Below are positions 1 through 7,227 of a stretch of DNA of 64,000 nucleotides, in pieces. Both the position numbers and the translations under genes were made by a program. The DNA lies in contig NZ_JAIBKA010000001.1 of the NCBI RefSeq assembly GCF_022603395.1, positions 1-64,000 of the forward strand, read 5' to 3'. Source of the DNA: Desulfoferrobacter suflitae (GTDB taxonomy: Bacteria; Desulfobacterota; Syntrophobacteria; Syntrophobacterales; Syntrophobacteraceae). The notes under the pieces were generated by a model. It had not been told where the DNA came from, made no database searches, and worked only from the letters and a program-made list of their open reading frames with translations. Every line of letters begins with the position of its first letter. The first letter of the stretch is position 1.

Positions 1-170
1 ATACAGTCAATTGAAATCAAGATTAACATGAGCTTACGCGTTTAGCTCAAGAATGCTGATATACACTACCAATTTACATCGCGATAAAGCCAGCGTTCCA
101 GGCATTAAATGATTATCCAGGAGGCTAACATGAGGGCTCAGGCGCGGCGGCCAAGGACTGTGACCTAACA

Positions 171-2330
171 TCACGCGCGTGGTCCGCCGTCGCCTGCAGC
201 CCTGGGTTCGGCGTCTCCAGTTGTAGGGAAATATGTCCGACGTGCCCTATCAGTGATCGTACTTCTCATCTTGCCATCCTGGGAGCTGGGCTGTTTCTGC
301 ACTAGCCCAGCATCGCGCAATTTCGAAGTTCGATGACCGACTAACTGATATGTGACGTCGATAAACGCCGAGATTTCACCCGCTCGCATTGGTCTTCCCT
401 CAGAGTCGAGGGTATTTAAGATATCGAGTTCCACACTCTCGAGCATGAGGTCATCGCGCAATTCTGCGACTTCCGCTCGGAAGTCATCGGCAAGATTGAC
501 TACTGCACAGATCCCATCTCGGCATTCCGGACAGCGCCACTTGTAGAGTTCAAAGCTTCCTCTCTGCTCAAGTGGATAGCACTTCCCACAATTGGAACAT
601 CGTATTGTTTGGTTACGTGATAGAAATTCGTGAATCGCCGCAGTGAAATCGAAGCAACGTTGAACGAAGTAATTTCGGTACTCTCGTCCAGGTGGGTAAC
701 CCCAGGCAAGCCGCTCGAATTCAGCTAAGCCGTAGAAGAGGGCATAGACTGCTACAGCCCTGCCATCTTTGTCTCGAGTGTCCTTGTATTTGGAAAGAAG
801 GAAATTTGACTCCAGAGACTTGAAGACATCTCCGATGGCAGAACTTATGACAAAATGACTGGTTGGTGGATTGCTTAAACCCTGGAAGTATGTGCCGCCA
901 ACGGAACCATCTGATATTCTCCGGCGTACGTCGCGTGCTTCCTTTACGATGTATCTGAGCAGTTGTTCCTGGTTGTGCCGATCTAGCTTATTCTCGAAGG
1001 GTTCCAAGGCAAACCGGTTCATTCGTTGGAAGTACTGCATGATTGTCGATTCATAGTACTTTCGTGCGGCTAAGCGCAGTGAAGCAGCGTTTACTTGTAG
1101 CCCTCTGGAAACCCTGTCGAGATAGCAGATGTGGAGGAGTGAACCCATCAGACGCGGCACGTTGAATGTAGTTTGAAACATGAGTTTCATATGTTCATCC
1201 ATTGGGACTGACGGATCGAAATAGGCCGACATATTCTCCCCGAACGCCTTAAATCGCGTGTCCAGCAGTCTTGTGGCGTAATCGATGGCGGCCCTTTCCA
1301 TCGTCTGGACCTCAGTAGCCTCATACAAAGCCGAGAAATCTAGACTGAAAGTATCGACCTTTGTTGCGTCGATCCGACCGTAATATACACGGCCAGGGTA
1401 GCCAGCGATCTTCAGCTTTACAGCCTCATTACTCGAATTGTTCAAAGGAGCTAATACAACATCGACAAACAATCGCTGGTCAAGGAAGTTCAGCTCCGAG
1501 AAATCATCGAAGAACACGACCAACCGTTTAAGACTGCTTTCATCGAGCAGGTCACGTAGTTCAGAAATGATTTCCTCGAATGGGAAAGATTTAAGCACCA
1601 CATCGGAGTACTGGTTGTAGACTTCGCTGTCGTCCAACGACTTCTCGAAATCGGAGACCGACGCGTGGGTGCCAGCTTTAACACCTGTAACGGACACTTC
1701 GCCCTTCAACCCAGCATTTGCCCCCTCGGAATGTTCCATCTGCAAGCGTGATTTCCAGCTCCTGTTGATTTCTTGGAGTATTGGCAGTTCATGCTCAGTT
1801 AGTTTGACTTCTCTCACCCTACTCTGGAGATTGGATAGTTCGCCTCGCAAATCGACGAAGGATTTCTTTTTCCCACGCCATATGTCCCAAAGGGACATCT
1901 CGCTGCAAAGACGGTCGACTTCTTTGAGGAGTTCGGAGATAACGGCCCCTAAGAAGGCCTTCCGAAGGAGGTGCGCTCTGCAAATCCCGGCGTCAATGTC
2001 AGCCGATTCGACAATACGGGCTGGTGTCTCGGCAGTGTTGACGATGTCATAAAGGCTCTTGACATCAATGTACGTGGAGAGCAGGTCCTTCCTATTGCGG
2101 AAAATGCTCTGTGCGCGTGCGAATACTGTGCTCTTGCCAGTTCCCTTCCGTCCAAGAAGAAAAGTGGTATTGCTAGAGAGCACGGAATTCAGGACAGCGT
2201 CATTTGGCAGTGGATCTACATAAATAGCGTCAACAGGTCGGGCTCCGATTTCCTCCTCAAAGTCTTTAAGCTCTGCTCGTTGATACTGACGCAGAGATTC
2301 TGCAATTCTGGCGAACTTCTGAACGTTCAC
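171..2330 (-). CDS. P-loop ATPase with zinc ribbon and winged-helix C terminus
   Basis: About 719 residues. An AAA/STAND-like ATPase core is visible: Walker A GRKGTGKST near residue 58 and a hydrophobic strand ending VVFFDDFSEL near residue 267 as Walker B. Near residues 576-603 lies a four-cysteine zinc ribbon (CSNC then CPEC), followed by a winged-helix-like segment (about 630-690) resembling MarR-type helices. I chose the GTG at 2330 because GGAGG precedes it by 6 bases; an upstream GTG at 2354 has no such site. It leads the same-strand cassette-like array, and the attC-like palindrome just upstream belongs to the next gene. The tail after the winged helix is arginine/alanine rich and may be readthrough into cassette-end sequence. 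ATP-driven DNA- or nucleic-acid-linked sensing, perhaps defence, is inference; no specific family is recognised with certainty. Confidence 0.8.
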   Translation of the reverse strand: MNVQKFARIAESLRQYQRAELKDFEEEIGARPVDAIYVDPLPNDAVLNSVLSSNTTFLLGRKGTGKSTVFARAQSIFRNRKDLLSTYIDVKSLYDIVNTAETPARIVESADIDAGICRAHLLRKAFLGAVISELLKEVDRLCSEMSLWDIWRGKKKSFVDLRGELSNLQSRVREVKLTEHELPILQEINRSWKSRLQMEHSEGANAGLKGEVSVTGVKAGTHASVSDFEKSLDDSEVYNQYSDVVLKSFPFEEIISELRDLLDESSLKRLVVFFDDFSELNFLDQRLFVDVVLAPLNNSSNEAVKLKIAGYPGRVYYGRIDATKVDTFSLDFSALYEATEVQTMERAAIDYATRLLDTRFKAFGENMSAYFDPSVPMDEHMKLMFQTTFNVPRLMGSLLHICYLDRVSRGLQVNAASLRLAARKYYESTIMQYFQRMNRFALEPFENKLDRHNQEQLLRYIVKEARDVRRRISDGSVGGTYFQGLSNPPTSHFVISSAIGDVFKSLESNFLLSKYKDTRDKDGRAVAVYALFYGLAEFERLAWGYPPGREYRNYFVQRCFDFTAAIHEFLSRNQTIRCSNCGKCYPLEQRGSFELYKWRCPECRDGICAVVNLADDFRAEVAELRDDLMLESVELDILNTLDSEGRPMRAGEISAFIDVTYQLVGHRTSKLRDAGLVQKQPSSQDGKMRSTITDRARRTYFPTTGDAEPRAAGDGGPRA

Positions 2331-2370
2331 GGCCAAACCTCCATTTCTTTTCACTGGCTATGTCGAACGC

Positions 2371-2431
2371 GGCCGAACAAAAAGTTCACCAGCGCCTGTC
2401 TTTTCGGCGTCTGGTGCAACGACCGTTAGGT
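2371..2431 (-). repeat. attC-like recombination site
   Basis: An imperfect palindrome with arms CACCAGCGCC and GGCGTCTGGTG around a short loop, bounded by GAAC on one side and GTTAG on the other, with single unpaired bases in the arms. That is the layout of integron attC sites: inverted core sites and extrahelical bases. The TAA stop codon of the 315-residue gene lies inside the TAAC core, as is common in gene cassettes. Confidence 0.6.
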
Positions 2432-3373
2432 TTCTTCCTGGTTCTGATGTATCTCGACGAGGTCCAGAGTAACTTTCTCCTTGTCGGTCATAGAATTATA
2501 GATGGTGGTCTTGTTTATGGCACAGGTAATTCTGTCACCTAAATGCAACTTCTTAACCTGCCCAATCAGAAAGTGTGCAAAATTACATCTGTGAGTACAT
2601 TCGCGATCATCTTTCAAATCTAGGCGACCTTTTTCGCTTAATAAAACCACTTCACCAGAGATTTTAATCCGCTCCGGCTTTTGTATTTGCAGCATGTCCA
2701 ACGACGACGCAAGTTTTGTAATATCATATGTTGTAGCTTGCCATCCGTATTGTTCACCTGTGGGGGAGGTCCAACGAGCATCCAACGCCAGATTGTTTTT
2801 AGTTAAATACTTAAGGAGAGAGCTGACATTGTGAGTACTTCTTGCACCAAGAATCTGAACTGAGTCAGTAAGACTGCTTTCCTCCTGGGCAGTTAATAGA
2901 TTAAATAAACCTCTAAGGCTTTCTTCGGTCATGCTACGCCCAAATAGATTGGGAGAGGTGTCAGCTGTTATGAGGAGTCTTGATGATCCCGGTTCAATAC
3001 CGACAAGTCGCAAGTTCAAAGAACTCATTATGGATTCAGCAATACGCCCCTTTGGCTCTCGTCCAGTCCTGATGCGTGCAGATGCCGCGTGAAGCGCACC
3101 TGAAATGTAATGTGCTATCCCCGCCAAGACGCTGAGCGGCAAAGAACCGAATTGTGCAATAGAACCTTCTAAACGCAATTCGAGTACTTCTTTTTGGCGC
3201 TTTTCCTTCTCCTTGCGCAATTGATTTTCGAGATCTGAGATGTGTGCTTCTAAAGAGTTCAAGGCCAGCTCCAAAGCGAAATTGCCGGCACTGGTCTCTA
3301 TGGTGCTCAACTGCTCCGTTCGCAGCTTATTAGCTTCATCTAGCTGATCTTGTAGGCTACGGATTACGTTCAT
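2426..3373 (-). CDS. Coiled-coil protein, partner of nucleotidyltransferase-like gene
   Basis: 315 residues, unrecognised. Residues 1-65 are a charged coiled coil (heptad-like runs of Leu/Glu/Lys/Arg), followed by an alpha/beta body and a beta-rich C terminus (about 215-315) rich in Val/Lys/Thr. No signal peptide or membrane segment is seen. The start codon overlaps the stop of the upstream nucleotidyltransferase-like gene by 4 bases (ATGA), so the two are co-translated and probably work together. The stop codon sits in an attC-like site, so the pair looks like one integron cassette. A two-gene toxin-antitoxin or abortive-infection unit is possible by analogy with other nucleotidyltransferase pairs, but nothing in this protein itself shows toxicity. 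Confidence 0.75.
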   Translation of the reverse strand: MNVIRSLQDQLDEANKLRTEQLSTIETSAGNFALELALNSLEAHISDLENQLRKEKEKRQKEVLELRLEGSIAQFGSLPLSVLAGIAHYISGALHAASARIRTGREPKGRIAESIMSSLNLRLVGIEPGSSRLLITADTSPNLFGRSMTEESLRGLFNLLTAQEESSLTDSVQILGARSTHNVSSLLKYLTKNNLALDARWTSPTGEQYGWQATTYDITKLASSLDMLQIQKPERIKISGEVVLLSEKGRLDLKDDRECTHRCNFAHFLIGQVKKLHLGDRITCAINKTTIYNSMTDKEKVTLDLVEIHQNQEET

Positions 3374-3828
3374 GATAGCTGAACCAATCGGGCTATACCT
3401 TTCGGATTTTCACCCCTTGAGAAACCAAACCACCCTCGCCAATAGCTCCTTGCATTCGCGTCCTCGCCAGGCACAAAGTAGGCGTCACAACCGTATCTGT
3501 ATTTGACTGCCTCTTTATGCTCCTTCGCGAATAGTTCCTTCATAAGGTTCCTGCCAGCTGCAGGCAATTTGTTGACTGCGTTAATTGGAGCAAAAACGAC
3601 TAAGTCAATATCACCGGGTTCTGGCTTCATAGTGCAAAAGGAACCGTCAACCCAGATCTCGAAAGGTATGCCCAAGGAAAGCAACAGTTCAACGAAGTTT
3701 CTCAGACGCTCACAAAGGTACTGACGGTGTTCACCACTGTTGAATGGGGCGACAAATGTCTCCTCTAAATGAGAGAGCGGAACATTCTGGATTCCAGGCG
3801 CGAATAGAGGTTCGTAATCTGTTTTCAT
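3370..3828 (-). CDS. Minimal nucleotidyltransferase-fold protein (DUF6932-like)
   Basis: 152 residues. It carries a polymerase-beta-like nucleotidyltransferase signature: DGSFCTMKPEPGDIDLVVF near residues 61-79, meaning a G-S pair followed by an acidic D-x-D. A third acidic residue may be the Asp in CDAYFVP near residue 115. This arrangement matches my memory of DUF6932 proteins, which are minimal nucleotidyltransferases often found in two-gene units. The start is preceded only weakly by a ribosome site, which fits a cassette gene. It is first in a two-gene unit with a 4-base overlap to the coiled-coil gene. Transfer of a nucleotide to a protein, tRNA or partner would be the expected chemistry; the substrate cannot be read from the sequence. 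Confidence 0.75.
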   Translation of the reverse strand: MKTDYEPLFAPGIQNVPLSHLEETFVAPFNSGEHRQYLCERLRNFVELLLSLGIPFEIWVDGSFCTMKPEPGDIDLVVFAPINAVNKLPAAGRNLMKELFAKEHKEAVKYRYGCDAYFVPGEDANARSYWRGWFGFSRGENPKGIARLVQLS

Positions 3829-3855
3829 GCCATCACTCGATAGAAAGCGTCCTGA

Positions 3856-3919
3856 ACCAAAAACCTAACGTGCTGATCACCGGTGCTGGCTTTTTAGCAT
3901 CCGGTGAATTAGCTGGTTA
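3856..3919 (-). repeat. attC-like recombination site
   Basis: Short imperfect palindrome of about 62 bases. One arm reads CCTAACGTGCTGATCACCGG and the other, reverse-complemented, TATAACCAGCTAATTCACCGG, pairing over nearly the whole length with one bulged T. The central loop is tgctggctttttagcat. The TAA stop of the 97-residue zinc-ribbon gene lies within the TAACC core. This is the clearest of the three attC-like sites. Confidence 0.65.
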
Positions 3920-4210
3920 TATGATTTTCGTTAAATCCTCGCCGTATCGTTCCTTTGCCTTCGCGATATTATCAAAAACCCATTCTGGCATCGTAGGCTT
4001 GCCAATCCGGTAATGAATAACCATTTTTGCAAAAGCCTTCACCGTGCGTTTTAAAAGATCAATCTCTTGCAATTCTTCCCAGGGTGGTTCCGGTTCTCTC
4101 TGCTTTGGAATATCATAGGTTGGCAGTCTCCATGCCATTCCAGGTAAACAATTTGGGCATGGTTCATTTTTGTGCTCTAAAGGTGTCCCGCAGGCTGCAC
4201 AATTAATCAT
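3917..4210 (-). CDS. Small zinc-ribbon protein
   Basis: 97 residues with an N-terminal zinc ribbon: CAAC at residues 4-7 and CPNC at 18-21, then a linker rich in Pro/Glu and a helical C terminus. No catalytic motif is seen. A GGAG-like site (gaaaggagattgaa on the coding strand) precedes the ATG well. It stands alone between two attC-like palindromes, with its stop inside one of them, so it appears to be a single-gene integron cassette. A DNA- or protein-binding adaptor role is inference only. Confidence 0.7.
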   Translation of the reverse strand: MINCAACGTPLEHKNEPCPNCLPGMAWRLPTYDIPKQREPEPPWEELQEIDLLKRTVKAFAKMVIHYRIGKPTMPEWVFDNIAKAKERYGEDLTKII

Positions 4211-4215
4211 TTCAA

Positions 4216-4334
4216 TCTCCTTTCATATAACAGCGAGCATAACCGGCGGCGCGGAGCCGGTAAGGTTGGGCGGACGATGCGACTTCCTGTCACGCGCCCA
4301 CGGATTGCGCCGTCCGGTTGATGCACTCGTTAGA
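4216..4334 (-). repeat. attC-like recombination site (long form)
   Basis: About 115 bases with terminal arms ATAACAGCGAGCATAACCGG and CCGGTTGATGCACTCGTTAG pairing imperfectly, and internal GC-rich complementary segments (gcggacgatgcg, gcgccgtccg). It lies 80 bases downstream of the stop of the cold-shock/ATPase gene and immediately upstream of the zinc-ribbon gene. Length and symmetry fit a long attC site. Confidence 0.55.
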
Positions 4335-4416
4335 AAATAGTTTTCTCAGCTCCCGTAGTTGAAGTACCCACTTCAATGAGTAAAAGCCGGAGGTTTAACC
4401 TCTGTCATGTATTGCT

Positions 4417-5832
4417 TTAGCTCATTCGTTCGTAGTATTTCTGTAAGTACTTATGAAATAAATAATCCTTTATAAAGTAATTGCCCTTCGAATACTTATA
4501 GATCAGTTCATTCTTTTCGAGAGTATCAAGGGCTGTTATAATTGCATTTTCATCGGTATCTGGAAGTAATTGCAGAAGTGTCTGGAATGAAATGTTTGCT
4601 CCCTGTCGTTCTCTCAATATTAATTTGAGAATTTGCTCAGCAAGTCCGAAGCCAATGCTTTCATGCTTACTGATAAACTCTTCCTTCTTCACATTGTCTA
4701 AAATATAATCCACGGCTATCTTGAGGTCATCATCATCAATATAGGAGTCCTTATCTATTTGATAAGCGTAAAATCCAAGTAACTGTAAATTAACAGGGTA
4801 TCCTCTCGCCATTTTACATATAGATGTCCTGGTGCGGGAGTGATAGCGTTTCTTTCCAGAGCCCAAGTACGAGTCAAGTAGCTCATACGATTCTATTGCG
4901 GAAAATTCTTTAAGTTCAATAGGCGAGAATAATCGCAGAAACGAAGGATGCTGCAAGAAGAGGTCTGTTAGTGTGCATGGAATCCCCGAAAGCACAAAAG
5001 TTATATGCCTGTTTTCAGAAGAGAAATACTCGGTAATATTTTTGATGAAATTTGCAAAACCCGATGTAGGGTCTATGTTTTCGACCTCGTCAATCAGAAT
5101 CAATAAGCCATCTCGATATCCCAAAGTATCGCATATCTTTATGATATCATACCCAAAGAAGTCCATAATGTTCTTAAGATCAAAATCTTTTGTTGTAGAT
5201 TTAGCCTTAAATTTGTATACCTTCAAGTCAATCTGATGTTCAGTTTCCAGTTTTTCACCAATATCAAACTTGACTACTAATTCTCTTACTATTCCACCCG
5301 CAACATCTTCTAGTGTCATGTCTTTGAAGCCGCGGATGGAGATAGCAGCATACTGCGGGGAGTAAGACTCGGGTAGGTTTATACTCATTTTCTTCAATAA
5401 AAAAGTGTCACCTTCAGAAATGCGAACTAGCTGGTTGGCAAAGGAACTTTTTCCAATTCCTCTATCTCCAGTTATCAGAATATTGCTGTTATTTACGAGG
5501 CTAGTAACTCCATCTTTAATTCCGGTCTTCCTGCCGGCGAATTTCTCGGGGTTGTTTATCGGGCTTCGGGGAATAAATGGGTTTCTGTGGACTTGATATG
5601 GTTCGGAATCATCCATGTCGAGAATGGGTTGTATGTTAATTGCTGCGTCATATTTATGTTTTGAGTGATCTGATTCTACAACTTGAAACTGAACATATTC
5701 GTTGACATATAACCGCTCTTCCAGCCTGCCGACTATCTTGGAACAATGTGCAAAATACTGCTTTCCGTCCCCGCCCAGAATAAAGCCATATCCCTTTGAT
5801 GGATCGAAGCTGGTGACTTTTCCCCTTTTCAT
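4417..5832 (-). CDS. Cold-shock domain fused to a P-loop ATPase
   Basis: 471 residues from the ATG at 5832, which has GGAGGTG 3 bases upstream. Residues 1-65 form a cold-shock domain: KGYGFI matches RNP1 and YFAH matches RNP2, the two single-strand nucleic-acid contact motifs. Next comes an AAA/STAND-type ATPase with Walker A GDRGIGKSS near residue 122 and Walker B LILIDEVENI near residue 242, then helical segments and a possible winged helix at the end (about 400-450). The fusion suggests an ATPase that senses single-stranded RNA or DNA. It is the last recognisable cassette-like gene before the transposon. Its base composition is AT-richer than that of the core-like genes, consistent with transfer. 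Function is inferred; I do not recognise a named family. Confidence 0.8.
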   Translation of the reverse strand: MKRGKVTSFDPSKGYGFILGGDGKQYFAHCSKIVGRLEERLYVNEYVQFQVVESDHSKHKYDAAINIQPILDMDDSEPYQVHRNPFIPRSPINNPEKFAGRKTGIKDGVTSLVNNSNILITGDRGIGKSSFANQLVRISEGDTFLLKKMSINLPESYSPQYAAISIRGFKDMTLEDVAGGIVRELVVKFDIGEKLETEHQIDLKVYKFKAKSTTKDFDLKNIMDFFGYDIIKICDTLGYRDGLLILIDEVENIDPTSGFANFIKNITEYFSSENRHITFVLSGIPCTLTDLFLQHPSFLRLFSPIELKEFSAIESYELLDSYLGSGKKRYHSRTRTSICKMARGYPVNLQLLGFYAYQIDKDSYIDDDDLKIAVDYILDNVKKEEFISKHESIGFGLAEQILKLILRERQGANISFQTLLQLLPDTDENAIITALDTLEKNELIYKYSKGNYFIKDYLFHKYLQKYYERMS

Positions 5833-5898
5833 GGGCACCTCCACATGGCCGAGAGTATCATATCATCGCACGCTAACAAGTAATTGAGGGTCGCTAAT

Positions 5899-5925
5899 GG
5901 GACGTTCTTGAATTCGTCAACTTAT
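5899..5925 (+). repeat. Outer inverted repeat, left
   Basis: Begins GGGACGTTCTTGAATT and matches, inverted and with about four differences, the copy at 10429-10455. The pair encloses the transposon together with about 110-145 bases of flank on each side, so it probably marks an older small element into which the transposon jumped. Confidence 0.65.
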
Positions 5926-6131
5926 CTTTCCGGTTGCGGTCCTCCCGATCATCGACGATCCGGCGTCTTTCTATTCCCCGGATGATCACGTGATGCAATG
6001 TCCCGGGTACGTCCAACCCTCGCTTGTCGTGGTGCTAAGTCTCACAATATTTGACTCTGAGAGTCCCAGTTTAGATGAAGATGTCCTCCCCCACAAGTTG
6101 GTGGGAGCTTGTGAGGGAAGACGTGAGTATT

Positions 6132-6419
6132 TTAGCAGTCTTGTAAGCCGTCGATCATTTCAACAGCCTCACGGAAGTTGCAGCATTTGACGGCCATGAC
6201 CATGTCGATGGGATTGAAGTTTTTCTGGCACCGGAAGCACCGGGCCAGGTTGGTTTTGGGGTTGGTGGCGGTTTGAAACTCAGAGCACAGGGGGCATAGA
6301 AAGCGAAAATACCCGTCTGATACTTTGCAGGGGATGCGCAGAAAATCAGAGATGAGCCGGGAGATGGGGATCTGATTACGCAGTATCCGGAGTTTTTGCT
6401 TGGAATAGAGCTTTGTCAT
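6132..6419 (-). CDS. CHC2-type zinc-finger protein of the transposon
   Basis: 95 residues resembling the DnaG primase zinc-binding (CHC2) domain: CPLC near residue 42 and CFRC near residue 61, followed by the typical helical NFNPIDMVMAVKCCNF segment. Only the finger is present, with no primase catalytic core. AGGAGA precedes the ATG, and the gene starts 11 bases after the AAA ATPase stop. In DDE/AAA transposons a small third DNA-binding protein can direct target choice (TniQ/TnsD in Tn7-like elements). A CHC2 finger in that position suggests target recognition at single-stranded or primed DNA, which is inference. The damaged second copy lacks this gene. Confidence 0.75.
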   Translation of the reverse strand: MTKLYSKQKLRILRNQIPISRLISDFLRIPCKVSDGYFRFLCPLCSEFQTATNPKTNLARCFRCQKNFNPIDMVMAVKCCNFREAVEMIDGLQDC

Positions 6420-6430
6420 GATGTCTTCTC

Positions 6431-7222
6431 CTAGGGAAGGCGGAATTCGGCCATGGTGTCGGTGACCAGGGCTTCGTTGATCTTGTTGAGATTTTGGGCG
6501 GCGGCATTGAGGAGGCAGGCGGTAGCGATGTTATTAATCTGCCTTGGGATGCCGCTGGCATAGTCATGGATGAGGGATTTGGCTTCGGGCTCGAAGACCT
6601 TCTCGTTGCTCCCCGCGAAACGCATCCTGGAGTCGATATAGGAGGTGGTCTGGTCCGAGGTTAAGGCGCCGAGGTGACATCGGACGGTGATTCGGTTGAC
6701 AAGATCGCTAAGAGAGGCACGGGCAAGGAGCTTGGCGAGGGGCTCCTGACCGCTGAGGACGATCTTTACGGGAGTATCGGTATCGAGGGCTGAGCTAACC
6801 AGGAGGCGCAGATCGGTCAAAGCTTGCGGATCTATAAGGTGGGCTTCGTCGATGATAAGCACCGTTGAGAGATCTTCTTTTGCGGTGCGATCGAGAATTT
6901 GTAAAAAGAGATGATCCTTGCCTCGCCGGGGGGCTTCTCCCAACTGAGTCACGATTAGGCGAAGCAGGCTGGATGACGGGATTCCGGTGAAGTGGAGATA
7001 AACGGGGCGGTAGCGGTTTTTAGAGAGGTTATGGATGAAGAGCCTTAAGAGTGTGGATTTTCCGGCACCGGTTGGTCCGATGAGGAGGGCCAGGGTCCCT
7101 TGCCGGGCAAAGTAGTCGAGTCTGGCCAGGGACTGGGAGATGCGGTGGTCGTTGAGGATCCATTCCACGGGAGGGCGTTCCTGGAAGGGATGGCTGTTCA
7201 TTTTGAAATGATCGAGGAACAT
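6431..7222 (-). CDS. AAA ATPase of transposon (ExeA/TnsC/IstB-like)
   Basis: 263 residues, close to the size of ExeA-like and TniB-like transposition ATPases. The N terminus (FKMNSHPFQERP) is the typical ExeA-family opening. Walker A GPTGAGKST lies near residue 49 and Walker B VLIIDEAH near 121; a sensor-1-like VLSGQEP follows near residue 155 and the C-terminal lid contains PRQINNIATACLL. The expected role is an ATP-dependent target-DNA regulator that delivers target DNA to the transposase. AAGGAG sits just before the start, and the gene begins 5 bases after the transposase stop, so the two are co-translated. Confidence 0.88.
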   Translation of the reverse strand: MFLDHFKMNSHPFQERPPVEWILNDHRISQSLARLDYFARQGTLALLIGPTGAGKSTLLRLFIHNLSKNRYRPVYLHFTGIPSSSLLRLIVTQLGEAPRRGKDHLFLQILDRTAKEDLSTVLIIDEAHLIDPQALTDLRLLVSSALDTDTPVKIVLSGQEPLAKLLARASLSDLVNRITVRCHLGALTSDQTTSYIDSRMRFAGSNEKVFEPEAKSLIHDYASGIPRQINNIATACLLNAAAQNLNKINEALVTDTMAEFRLP

Positions 7223-7227
7223 GGTGG

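Noticed and set aside
110..175. Possible attC downstream of the first gene (two TAAC words)
   Set aside because: Both core words are in the same orientation and no complementary arms are seen, so it does not have attC symmetry.
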